Part shown: piece by piece, positions 44,386-55,765 of the stretch
Position numbering within the stretch: the stretch's first letter is position 1
Layout: each line of letters begins with the position of its first letter
Origin: Impatiens glandulifera
Taxonomy: Eukaryota > Streptophyta > Magnoliopsida > Ericales > Balsaminaceae
Assembly (NCBI RefSeq): GCF_907164915.1
Contig: NW_025919514.1
Coordinates: forward strand, 372,001-436,000
DNA: 64,000 bases
Reading direction: 5' to 3'
The notes under the pieces: model-generated
Databases searched by the model: none
Told to the model about the DNA's origin: nothing
The model's input: the letters and a program-made list of their open reading frames with translations, nothing else
Program-made: the position numbers and the translations under genes

Positions 44386-45260
44386 CCCAAAGAGAAGTCC
44401 AAAGCCTACTCCGGCGAGACTTCTAAATGGTGGAAGTAAAAAATGACTGCCCACGTCTATTTCCCGATCGACATTGCGACAATGCGTGGTGGAACAGATT
44501 TTCAACCCAATTTCATAAAAACCACAACGCTCAATGTGCCATCCACCTTCCAACTTCTGTTGGAACTAGAAGGGAGGATGAGCCCAAAGCTCTTAACCTA
44601 GGAGATAGCCTCCTCAATCAACTGAAAAGGACAAACGATAACATTTTAATTCGGGAAATCCTATAGTACTATATCAAACACAGGAAAACAGTCATCAATG
44701 AGTTAAGCAAGGATAACGTCTTTACCAACACTACCCATGAAGAGATAGTAGAGATTATATCAGCTAGCTCGCAACACAACATGATTGGCTTCAAAGACAA
44801 GGATCTTCCATCAGTCGATACAAATCATGACAAAGCCCTTTACATTTCTATACAAATGGAGGAAAAGACTGTCCCAATGGTCTTGATAGACAATGGATCT
44901 GCTCACAACATATGTTTTTGGAGGAATCTTGAGAAGATAGTTGTATCCCAAGACAAAATCATTCCATCCGACCTGTGTGTTAGAGGTTTCGACAGCTCTC
45001 GCCGCAAGATAATGGGTTGCTTCTAGTGCACCGTCCGAGTGGCCGACATCCCGTTTCAAGTTGACTTTTGTGTCATCAACATGCAGCCTTCCTATAACTT
45101 GATTTTAAGAAGACAGTGGCTTCATAAAGACAATGCTTTAGCCTCTACCCTACACCAAAAACTTAGGTTCATGTACAACGACCAAGTTATCACAGTCAAC
45201 GATGTGATAGACACCACTACAGTCATAGGGTTTACCCATATTGACACCCATGGGGTTTAA
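44386..45260 (+). pseudogene. Retroviral-type aspartic protease of element D
   Basis: A degraded lead-in (44386-44780) is followed by YISIQMEEKTVPMVLIDNGS then AHNICFWRNL, the active-site region; the usual pattern is D-x-GS. FQVDFCVINMQPSYNLILRR and QWLHKDNALASTLHQKLRF form the second half. A TAG at 45024-45026 divides the frame. The protease cleaves the polyprotein. Element A has no equivalent. Confidence 0.8.
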
Positions 45261-46029
45261 CTAAACGGATTTGTGATATATATCTAATCCTTTTATAATG
45301 TAAAGACTCATCCAAACACCCTGACATTATCATGTTTAGCCTCTCCTCAATCAAAATGATGCGCCAAATAGAATATTTCCCTAGAATGGGCTTAGGCCCA
45401 AACACCAAAGGCGTGACCTCATTCCCGTAACCATATTGTCATATGGATCGACACGTTCTATGATATATCCCTACAAGATTTGATAAAATCCGTATGAAAT
45501 GGATATCAAACTACACATAGTTGTTTCAACAACTTTGAATGGACAATTCATCCGCGAGGGATAAATCACCTATGCTTTGACTTCCCTGAACCCTTTACCA
45601 ACCTAAATTTACAAAGATATTTTCCAGGTCTCGAAATCTTTTTAAAATGTCATTATAATCCTAACTCTTTTGTTTGTATGATTAGGAAAGAATGGACTAT
45701 TGGTGCGGCTTATTCTAAAACTTGGCTCGAAATCTTGAGAAAGCTATTCCAGCTCTAGAATCTAGCTATCTCGGTTATCAAGAAACAAACTTCTTTTCAT
45801 CCATCGATGTTGTGATCGATGAAAGTATAACTCTTTCTCCTCTCCTATGTAGAGAGATGCTAAATATTGTACATTACATTGTAAGAAACACGAGAATAAT
45901 GATCTTGTTGCATCATCTTCTCTTACATGTAATAAATTCCTCAAAATAAAATATTTCTAATTTATGAGTAAAAATGATCTTTCCTTTTACTCTGACTTGA
46001 ACTTTGAAATCTAAACACTTCTTAGAAAC
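45261..46029 (+). pseudogene. Protease-RT linker of element D
   Basis: Weak coding traces in shifting frames, including IEYFPRMGLGPNTKGVTSF, a glycine-containing block often seen in this linker of Tat elements. No further domain is recognised. Confidence 0.45.
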
Positions 46030-47040
46030 TATGGATGTGGTTGTCTCTGCCGTAGAAAAGACAATCGAAATCAACTTAAACACGACCGACAATCCTCAGA
46101 TCGTACTAATTGGCCAAAGTTTAAACCCACAAGAACGTATGGAGATTATTTAGTTGCTGAAAGCCAACAAAGACATCTTCGCCAGGTCATATAAAGACAT
46201 GTCAAACATCGATCCAAAGATTACACGACATCATATTCCTCCATATCCCGATGCTAAGTATGTGAAGAAAAAGCTTAGAAGGATGAAAGAGGAAGTCGTG
46301 AATAAAATCTAAAAAGAAGTCTGAAAGAAACTCAAAGATAGATTTCTCGAGGTAGTGGAATACCCTACCTTGATTTGTAACGTAGTCCCCGTTCTAAAGA
46401 AAGACTGAAGATTTTATGTGTGTAGATTATCGGGATCTGAACAAGGCCAGCCTAAAGACCATTTCTCACTTCCTCATATCGACATATTTGTCGATCATGC
46501 CACTAATCATGAACTGTTATCATTCATACATCAGTTTTTAGGATACAACTAAATTTTTATTGCATTGCAAGACAGGGAAAAGTCCACATTTATAATAAAA
46601 GAATGAACTTTATGTTAAAGGGCCATTCCTTTCGGTCTTAAAAATGCGGTAGCCACTTATCAAAGCTCAGTCACTATGATCCTTCATGACATGATCCACA
46701 AAGAAGTGGAAGTGTATATCGACAACCTGCTTGTCAATTCAAAGGATCGAGAAAGGCATGTCCTAATCCTCAGAAAATTCTTGAAACAAATCAGGAAAAA
46801 TTAACTACGGCTTAACCCAAAGAAATGCACCCTCGGAGTCACAACTGGTAAAATTCTAAGCTATTAATCACACAAAGGCGTATCGAAGTCGATCTCTCTA
46901 AGATTGAAGGAATCACAGCTATTCTGATCCCTCGAAAAGAAAGAGAGATTCGCAAGTTTTTGGATAAAATCTAATTCATTTGCCAATACATCAGTAAGTT
47001 ACTATGACACGTGATTCGCTATTTATTCTATTGAAGAAAA
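46030..47040 (+). pseudogene. Reverse transcriptase of element D
   Basis: DNPQIVLIGQS-like entry, then YKDMSNIDPKITRHHI, PKDHFSLPHIDIFVDHATN and FGLKNAVATYQ. The catalytic box reads YIDN (46715-46726) where YVDD is expected; the second Asp is Asn, which alone would abolish activity. LNPKKCTLGV follows. Many stops and a frameshift near 46410. Confidence 0.85.
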
Positions 47041-47560
47041 ATCAAAAATTCGTATGGGATGAAGATTGTCAACTAGCTTTTGACAGAATCAAGGATTACC
47101 TAAATTCCCCTCCCACACACATGTCGCCCCGGGCCGGCATTCGTTTTATCCTATGCCTACTGTAATAGACACAACCATGGGAAGCCTATTGGTTCAACAA
47201 AAGAGGATAAACTCGAAATGGTTGTGTACTACATCTGTAAACGAATGATTATGTGTAAAATTAATTACACTACAACTGAGAAAATATGTTGGGCCTTGGC
47301 ATTGGTCAACAAAAGATTGAGACACTACATAAAGTCCACCCAATCAAGTTAATATCAAGATTGGACCCGATCCACTTCTTGTTCCAACGAAATCTTCTAT
47401 CACCAAGACTAGTCAAATGGATGATGATGGTATCTGAATAAGACATAACATATACAGTATATAAGTCTATAAAAGGAAGCGTTGTTGCGAACTTTCTTTT
47501 TGACCAACCTATCATTGTTGAGTTATAAGATGAACTCGAATTCCCCGGCAAGGGAATTAT
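47041..47560 (+). pseudogene. First RNase H of element D
   Basis: MVVYYICKRMIMCKINYTTT then ICWALALVNKRLRHYI matches the same domain in A. The rest is split by frameshifts, with SPRLVKWMMMVS-type remnants around 47400. Confidence 0.75.
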
Positions 47561-48030
47561 GACTATAACATCAAACACATGGAAACTGATGTTTGACGGA
47601 GCTTCTGGAAAACGATGTTACAGAATTGGAATTCTGTTAGTTGACCTGAAAGGGACATACAATCCAATAACCATAAACTCGAATATGTTGTCACCAATAA
47701 CAAGGCCGAATACGAGTCATACCTCTTAGGTCTCAAGTTGGCATTGGAAAAAGGGGCAACCAAGCTAGACGTTGTTGATGACTCTAACCTGGTTATATCC
47801 CAAGCCTATGGCACGTGGAATGTGAAAGGAGAAAAATTGAAACTATACAACACTCCCTTGACCAAACTCATGCGGAAATTAGATCAAGTATCATTTGTTC
47901 ACGTTCCAAGAAGTCAAAATTACTTCGCGGATACCCTAGCTACTCTAGCAGCCATTACTCAAATTCTCGACGAAATCAAGGTTAAACCTCTGAAAATCCG
48001 ACAAAAGCAACGACCTGCTTTTGAATCAAG
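47561..48030 (+). pseudogene. Second RNase H (aRNH) of element D
   Basis: WKLMFDGASGKRC, then after a frameshift VTNNKAEYESYLLGLKLALE, LDVVDDSNLVISQA and QNYFADTLATLAAI. All four acidic positions (FDGAS, AEYE, DDS, FAD) are present, in contrast to A. The open frame runs on as the linker toward integrase. Confidence 0.8.
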
Positions 48031-49270
48031 AACAATCACTTCCTGTGAGAATACTGCTAAACCTTGGTATGATGTTGTCCAGAAGTACATTGAGTATGGA
48101 GAATACCCCTCTCATTTCCGATCTAAGGAACGACGGACATTGCGCCAGTATTCGACAAACTATGCTTGGATTTCTAATAGGCTTTACCATCGATCTTTTG
48201 ATGGTGAAAACATGCTATAGATAGATAATCCTAAATCTAAAAGGATCATGGAAGAAGTGCATGTAGGGACATGTGGCCCACACATGAATGGAATGACTTT
48301 AGCCAAGAAAAATAATCTGTTTAGGATATTATTGGAAAAATATCGAACAAGAATGTGTGAGTTATGTAAAGAGTTGTCATTAGTGCTAAATCTATGATAA
48401 TTTGAAGCATACACCGGCCTCGCTCCTTTACAACATGACATTCCCCTAGCCCTTTTCCATATGGGGTATCGATGTAATCGGGAAAATATATCCCCACGTG
48501 TCAAATGGACATGAGTTCATACTCGTCGCTATAGACTACTCAAAAAATTGGTTGAAGAAACTTCTTATAAAATCTTAAAATCATCTCAAGTGGAAAAGTT
48601 CATCTCAACTAGCATCATCGCTAGATATGGAATTCTTTACGCCCTGATTTCAGACAATGGCCAACACTTCCAAGGAAATTTTTTGTAATTGCTCGACGAA
48701 TTTAAGATAGAACATCACAAATCATTGCCTTAAAGACCCCAAACCAATGGTGAGGTCGAAGCGGCAATAAAAATGTGATTAGGATCATCAAGAAGATGAC
48801 TAACACATATAAGGACTGACACAAGAAATTGTCATACGCCTTATGGGGATATCATACAACCACTCAAACATCGACGAACGAAACTCCCTACTCTCTAGGT
48901 TACTGTCCATACCTCGTACAACCCATCGAAATCGAGATTCCAACTCTAAGAGTACTCTTAAAAAGTTATGTCATAGAAGAAGATTGGCTCAAGTCTTGAT
49001 ATTACCAACTAACGTTAATGGAGGATAAGATGTTAAACGCTTTGTGCAAAACTCAAGCCTACCAAAAACGTATGTCAGAAACCTTCAATAGAAAGGTAAA
49101 ACCTAGAAACCTCAAAGAATATGATCTGGTTATCAAACGAAACCGGGAACTCCTAGACTAAAGGAACAAGTTTCGACCTTAATGGGAAGGTCCCTTCCTA
49201 CTTAAGAAAATCCTCTCTAGAGGAGCTCTTCGCCTATCTAATCTAGAAGTTTAAAGCCAAACAATCTCGA
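48031..49270 (+). pseudogene. Integrase of element D
   Basis: Zinc-module traces are seen (PHMNGMTLAKK). Core blocks are FISTSIIARYG, LISDNGQHFQG with the second Asp, and PQTNGEVEAAIK with the Glu. The C-terminal block WEGPFLLKKILSRGALRLSN is also present. The first Asp region (YGVSMXX near 48465) is frame-shifted. Stops are frequent. Not functional. Confidence 0.8.
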
Positions 49271-50800
49271 TACGCTTAGAAATTATTTTGTATAATATCA
49301 AGCATCTATAGAACGGTTTAAAGCTTGACCTCAAAAGAAGTTTATCTCAACAGAATCCAATCTAAAGTTTTGTATAACTTGTAACATGGAAAAATGACTC
49401 AAGGTCTAAACTACGGAGACCTAATTATTATCTTGCAGAAAATTAAACCGATAAGATACGTTGACAACCCGCATGTTTATGGGCTCGGTCTCAAATATAT
49501 AAATAAAACCCCCTAGTCCCTTTCTCAAGAGAAAGAAAATCTTTTGAGAAAAGAAAAAACCTTGATCTCAACCTAGAGCCGATATTTCGGATTTTAGGAA
49601 ATAAGTAAGGGAAAATCCAAGAGCATTGCTTTCTTTTGAGTGATATTCTTAAAAACAAAACGTGGATTTCACAATAAACTTGATTCAAAAGATATCGGTT
49701 ATAAGCTCTTTTTTGTTTGTAGACGATTATCCTGAAAGCAACTCCCCATCGAAGGTTTTTGAAGAAATAGAACCAAAATAAACCCCATAAAAGTAAGGCT
49801 TAGAGCCCCAAATTGGGAATGGAGACATTATCGCTACTTTTGTAAAAGAGGGAGAGATTTGAAACTCATTGCTTTGGTAAGAAAAACAAAAAATGAAAAT
49901 GCCAAAAAGAGAACTGGAATAAACTCCTAAATTTCTGTAAACATTGAAAATTTTCATATGTTGGTTGAGGTATTTAAATCATCATTCGTGCTCACTCAGA
50001 CTCTAGTCTAGATTGTCACGGCACGAGCATAAGTTACTGATTCTACCAGATACACCCCGGGAACCAAAAAAGAAAAGGCTCAAGTGGTTGAGGTATTGAA
50101 ATCACCATCCATGGCCTAGCCAAGATCTGAATCTTGATTGCTATAGAAAAGGCATGAATGTATCGATTCTACCAGATACACCCGCGAGTCAAAAAAAAGA
50201 AAAAAATGGCATATGAAAACCCAAAGAAGAAAGTACAAAGCTTCTCCCAAATGTTTTTGCGATGATACAGACTTTCAAGAAATGTGGTTTAGAGCCGATC
50301 AACCAAAAATAAGTTGCACTCTTTTATCGAAAGGTCAAAGTGTTGACCGTTTTCTTTGAGGTTATGATCATGGATAGTCGTTTGAACATGAGATCGAATA
50401 TATAGCCAATATCTCGAAAATTGGGGAAAAAATATATCTTATTCCTTGATGAAATAAAAATCATCACAAAGGAAGGAAGAGATGTTCAAAATCTAGCCCT
50501 GAAATGCGTTTCAAATCTGAAAATTCCATGATTCATTTCAAAGTATTAAGGTTCATTCCAATCTCGAAACAAAAGAGATAAACAATGATAGGAATTAGGG
50601 AAACAAAAAAAACATTTCTTTATCCAAAACATGGGTCATTTGTCCATAAATAAAGATAGAAACCGTCGACTAACGACTTTCAAATAGCTATGAATAACAT
50701 TTTGAAAATAAAGGGGAACAAGGATTCCGTTGAAATATTCCTTAAAAGGCATTGAGCCGCGACCGATACTGCAAAAAAAAAAGCAAACTCGAGTCTTCTA
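49271..50800 (+). other. 3' untranslated region of element D, non-repetitive part
   Basis: No ORF. A motif GATACGTTGACAACCCGCAT corresponds to the ACGTAGGCA repeats of A. Two related blocks at 49960 and 50085 (GGTTGAGGTATTTAAATCAT and GGTTGAGGTATTGAAATCAC, then TTCTACCAGATACACCC) parallel 17830-18060 of element A. Confidence 0.65.
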
Positions 50801-52424
50801 AACCCTATCTATTGATAGGTACGTGAGATCATTCGTGCACGATCCCATTTAAACTGTAATTGTAGTTAGGTATCTAAATCCTATATGTGGATAGGTACGA
50901 GAAATCATTTGTACACGATTTTGTCTAATAAACCCTAATTGTAACTAGGTATCCAAAATCATATCTATTGATAGGTGCGATAAATCGTTTTTATACGATT
51001 CCACTAAAAACCTAACTGTAATTAGGTATCCAAAACCCTATCTGTTGATAGATGCGATAAATCGTTTTTAGACAATTCTGTTAAAAACTTAATTTTAGTT
51101 AGGTTTCTAAAACCCTATCTATTGATATGTATGACAGATCATTTGAACATGATTCCGTCTAGTAAACCCTATCTCTTGATAAGTTGAGACATCATTTGTA
51201 CATGATTCCGTTAGAAACCCTATCTGTTGGTAGGTACGAGAGATCATTCGTACACGATTCCGTAAGCCTTGTTTGTTAACAAGCATAGAGATCATTTCTA
51301 AGAGGATTCTTTAATAATTTTGTTTGTCGACAAGGACCTGACATCATACGTCTATAATAAAATTAAACTATATCTGTTGATAGGTATGAGAAATCGTTTG
51401 TACATGATTCCGTCAATAAGTCATATCTCTCGAGAGGTTGAGACATCATTTATATATGATTTAGATTAAACCTTATATGTTGATAGGTATAGAAATTATG
51501 TGTATACGATTCCGTCAATAAACCCTATTTGTCAATAGGTCGAGACTTCGTTCTAACACGACTCCGTGACTAAAACATATTTCTAAATATGACAAGACAT
51601 CATTTATATATGATTCCGTTAGAAAACCCTATCTCTTGATAGGTATTCCCTCTCACAACATCAATACAACTAAACTCAATATTTCGATAGATCCTCAAGC
51701 CTTGTTTATCCGCAAACGTTGAGATCATTCGTACATGATCCGATCACACCAAACCCTATCGCTTGAATAAGTATTCTAAACCATATCACTAGAATAAGTA
51801 TTCTCAAATCTTATCAACTAGGTATTCCAAACCCTAGGGCTCGAATAAGTGTTCTAATTCCCATCTCCTGAATATGTAAATAAAGCCTATTGCTCGAATA
51901 GGTATTCCAAACTCTATCTTCTAATAGATCTTTTAAGCCTTGTCTATCACACACATAAACGATCATTTATACATGATCTTCCCCAGATGAAACCCTGTCA
52001 CCCAAATAGGTAATCCAAACCCTATCACTCGATAGGTTCTCAAACAAAGCCCTACTACTCTAGTAGGTATTCCAAACCCTATCACTCGCATAAGTACTCA
52101 AGCAAACCCGATCTCTTGATAGGTGTCCATTCAAAATCCTATTCTTCAAAAAGTGCATCCCTTAAAATACGAAAGCACTAAGCCTTGTTTTTCAACAAGC
52201 ACATCGATCATTTGTATATGATCCTGACCAAACCATGACACTGAAACAGGTACCTTAGAAAGCCTATCTCTTGATAGCATTTCATCTTTTTTTATTAACA
52301 AGCACATCGATCACTTGTACGTGATCCTATTTAAACTTAATCATCCAATCATATCAAAGCCCTATTTCTCAATAGATACTTCACTAAAACCCTATCACTC
52401 GATAGGTAATCAAACCCTCTCATA
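50801..52424 (+). repeat. Degenerate tandem array in the tail of D (TTGATAGGTA units)
   Basis: CCCTATCTATTGATAGGT heads a unit of about 77 bp at 50814, 50890, 50970 and 51047, each followed by an ATCATTCGTACACGATTCCG-type block. Further right, units shorten to about 40-60 bp and become more diverse (CCAAACCCTATCACTCGATA). The array resumes as 56834-57200 beyond the F insertion. Each unit contains a small inverted repeat (CTATC...GATAG). Confidence 0.85.
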
Positions 52425-52429
52425 TGAAT

Positions 52430-53732
52430 TGATAGGAACGGCGACATCAATAGACACGGGGGTCTAGCTATTGATGACGACTTCCGATAAATGGTTTGAT
52501 AGAAATCCTGTTAGGGATTAATATCTCTTTCTATTCTTCGCAAATCCTTCGAACTCTTGAAACAAATTTAAGTGCAGAAATGTTCATCGGATTTGAAGCT
52601 TGAACCAATGAAAGATGAATGGCAGAAAGTAAAGAACACAAGAAGTTGTTTATGGATGTTCGGAGCAAAGTTTCCTACGTCACCCCTTCTTCCAACCACC
52701 GGAAGGATTCACTATACTTCTTTGAATCAAATACAGTTCACTAATCTAGCTAACTCTCTGTTGAACAAAACAACCTTTGTTCAACTTACAACACTAAAGT
52801 TTTCACACAGAAAGACAATATGTAATACAATGTATTCACAGCTAGATGATAAGTGAGATGTTTTATTTCAGAACTTTCTTGAATGAAAAATGAAGCAGCT
52901 CTCTCTTTCTTGTATTTTTTAGCCAGCCATTTTTCCGTTGTCTTAGGCAGCAATTTAATCTTGAAAAGCTTCAACGGTCAAATCCTTATTTTGGACACAT
53001 GTCATCTTTCCATTGGATGTACTATTCATGGGTCAAATCCTTATTTTGGACACATGTCATCTTTCCATTGGATGACTATTCATGAGTTATTGGATAGTAC
53101 AGCAGGAAAAGATTCTTGAGATCGTTGTAGTACAATACAGTACATGCAATTTGAATTATGGCATACGTGGCGGTTATTCATTTGTTGAGATCTGATGTCA
53201 GCTGCCTAGAAGACTCTGCTGCCTTCAGATGCCCATCTAATCATCTTAGACGTCCATCTGATCAACTGATCATCTTAGCCGTCCATTTGATTAGACGCCC
53301 CCATCTTGGTCGTTCATCTGCTTAGACGTATTCTGCATTAGGAGCCCCATCTAACATTAAACCCCCACGGCTAACCACACGATAGACCCTCACGTCTAAC
53401 TCCACTAGATAGACTGCACGTCTAACTCCACTTGTTAGACCCTCACGTCTAACTCTGTGCATTGACTTTGAGCTGTGTCTGCAAATTCATAAAACTCTAA
53501 TTATTAATTTTGCACCTGATGAGATTTGAACCCAGGTCATCAGTATGACAAGCAAGTGTACTTACCACTACACCACAGACTATGTTGATATCTAAATATA
53601 TATTTATACATTTGATATGACTAACAATTATTGAACTTAGTTTTATCCATTTATTATCAAAAACAATTTCATCAATCATCAAATCAAAATTGTTAAGTTA
53701 TTTTAAATCAATTAAAAAATCTTAACCCAACA
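52430..53732 (-). repeat. 3' LTR of element F (1,303 bp)
   Basis: On the minus strand it starts TGTTGGGTTAAG and ends CCTATCA. It contains a 55-bp duplication (GGTCAAATCCTTATTTTGGA at 52976 and 53031) absent from the other LTR, several TTAGACGTG-type segments related to the minisatellite of B (53330-53460), and the GGGGTGACGTAGGAAA block shared by all these LTRs. A polypurine tract, AATCAAAAAGAGAGTAAT, precedes it (53750-53733). Confidence 0.9.
53511..53577 (-). other. tRNA-Asp-like module in the 3' LTR of F
   Basis: Minus-strand TGTGGTGTAGTGGTAAGTA resembles the tRNA-Asp D-arm and A box. GCTTGTCATACTGATGACC has a GTC anticodon in the right place, and TGGGTTCAAATCTC is a good B box. The acceptor stem is not conserved and no CCA-type end is evident. 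I read it as a tRNA-derived segment captured in the LTR, possibly the head of a SINE. Confidence 0.75.
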
Positions 53733-53750
53733 ATTACTCTCTTTTTGATT

Positions 53751-54005
53751 ATTTAAACTAAATTATCAAAACTAGCTGAGTTCATGATTTAAACATAATC
53801 TAGGCATTATCATAATCTAACAATCCTAAAAATATTTCTAAGCTAAGAAAACTTAAACTCGAGAAGTGGCTTTGAGAAGATGTCAGCCACTTCAGGCTGT
53901 TGATTGTCATATGCTATGTCCGAGCAGCCGACTGTCCAGATGCCGTTTGGCTCTTCCAAGCTGCTTTCCTGTTTTACCTGCATTTAACGACAATAAATCT
54001 GGTTC
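53751..54005 (-). other. Remnant 3' internal sequence of F
   Basis: Short non-coding stretch between the polypurine tract and the last gag codons. If pol had been retained, about 4 kb should lie here. No domain is recognised. Confidence 0.55.
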
Positions 54006-55713
54006 TCAATTTTCTTTGGGTCCATGGCTTATTAGTCCCTTGGGAATCCATATTTTGATTATTTTTATGGATTTCCCATGTTGCGTTGTGATCGGGGCAT
54101 ATGATTTAGGCTTAGTAGACATCTTCCTGCTAACAGCTGAACTGTTAATCTTAGAGGATGGTTTTTGTCTAAAACTTCTTGACTTCCTGTCAAGTTTTAA
54201 TATGCCAGACTTACTGGCTACTTCCATCTTAAGTTTCAACTAGCTAACAGTTGGCGGAATATAAGTAATCTCATCCTTTAAGGTTAACTCATCACAGTTT
54301 GGATCAGTTCCATTCTCAGTTAAGCTCCCTTTGACAAAGTTTACAGACTTAAATTTGTTAGTTTCTGGGTTTAACTTTTCACGACTTGTCTGAGTCATTG
54401 CCATCAAATTCTAAACCGGATTTGCATCCGGCAGGCCTCAGCATACTTTTCTGCTGTCTGACTGCATCTCCAGACTTCGTCTAGGAACCGATCACATATG
54501 TCAAACGTTGTTTTTCAGAAAACAGAGTTTGAACATTTTCCTTGAGCTTCTCATTCTCAGATGAGAGCTCAACCATATTGTTTTAAAAAACTTTAGAATC
54601 ATTGTTTTGAGATGAAGAAGAGTTGTCATATTTGTTTTTCAAACTTAGTTCATCAAAAGAGTTTGACAGTTTCTTGTACTCAACGACCATGTAATTGAGT
54701 GCAGTAATTAACTCATCTCTTGAGAATTTTTTAGTGGAGAAATCAAATACCTCAGAGTCAACTTTTTTTTCCCATGAAGCAAATGACCTCTTCATCATCA
54801 CTGACGTTGGATGATGAATCATCTGAGTCATTGTCGGCCCACTTGGCTTTGTTTTCAGCCGCCATGAGAGTCTTTAGCTCTTTCTTGATCTTTTTCTCAT
54901 CTTTCTTTTTCTCATCATGCTTCGGCTTGCTGTTTCCTTCCTTGAAGTGTCTCTTCTTCATGAATTTACAGATTTTCTTCATGAAAAGAGCCATGGCATC
55001 GCTGCTAATCTGCTTAGCAGCAGCCTTCACAGTAGTGGCAGTAGGTGACTCCTCAACGGTCACCAATGCCTTTGTTATGATAGTGGATGTGGGGTTCTCC
55101 TCTTCATTTCTATAGTTCAACTCGAACTCATAGGCCTTCAGATCTGTCAACAAGTCAAAGAGCTTCATCTTATTGAGGTTTTTAGACTCTCTCATCGTCA
55201 TCGTCTTATTATCCCACTCTCTGGTCAAAGCACACATGACCTTGATCGCAACCTCTCTATTGCTGTAAGTCTTGCCCAAAGTGGATAGATAAGTGATAAC
55301 CTTACTAAATCTCTCACCGACCTCAGTCATTGTCTCTCAGGACGCATCTTGAAGTTATCGAATTTTTGAGTGTTAACCATGAGTCTGTTTTCTTTTGTTT
55401 GCCCGTTGCTCTCACACAATTTAGTCAACTTCTCCCAAATATCTTTGGCAGTGGGGCATGTGATAATCTTGTACAACATGTTATCATCCAATGTCTTGTA
55501 GAGAATGTCTTTTGTTATGTTGTCGAGGTTGTTCTTTCTCTTATCTTCACTGGTCCACTCAGATCTAGCCTTCTCAATCTTTATCGGACCGTTGGTGATG
55601 ACAAACCACATGTCATCATCTATGGCAGCTAGATGAGCGTGGACTCTCGCCTTCCACACGAAATAGTTTTCCTCTAAGAACATGGGAACATTGTTGATGA
55701 AAGTCATAGACAT
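54006..55713 (-). pseudogene. Gag of element F, nearly full length but frameshifted
   Basis: Read leftward from the ATG at 55713: ENYFVWKARVHAHLAAIDDD, VITNGPIKIEKARSEW, CPTAKDIWEKLTKLCES and KFDNFKMRP. After a frameshift near 55330 it continues ERFSKVITYLSTLGKTY, LTREWDNKTMTMRES and LLTDLKAYEFELNYR. A Lys-rich stretch (KPKHDEKKKDEKKIKKELK) and an Asp/Ser run follow, then a helical coil and, in a third frame, the spacer IKIWIPKGLISHGPK. This is the reference that shows the missing middle in gag B. It could still supply a partial particle protein only if repaired; as it stands it is broken at two or more places. Confidence 0.85.
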
Positions 55714-55751
55714 GATTCAAATTCCTTAGAAGTTTGAGAATAGAAAACGAG

Positions 55752-55763
55752 GCTCTAAGACCA
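55752..55763 (-). other. Primer-binding site of element F
   Basis: Minus-strand TGGTCTTAGAGC, two changes from TGGTATCAGAGC, 2 bp from the LTR end as in element B. Confidence 0.85.
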
Positions 55764-55765
55764 AT

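Noticed and set aside
53511..53577. Functional tRNA-Asp gene
   Set aside because: Acceptor stem is not conserved and it is part of a repeated LTR; better read as a tRNA-derived module.
54774..55115. 113-codon plus-strand ORF
   Set aside because: Antisense of the gag of element F, whose minus-strand frame has clear gag blocks.
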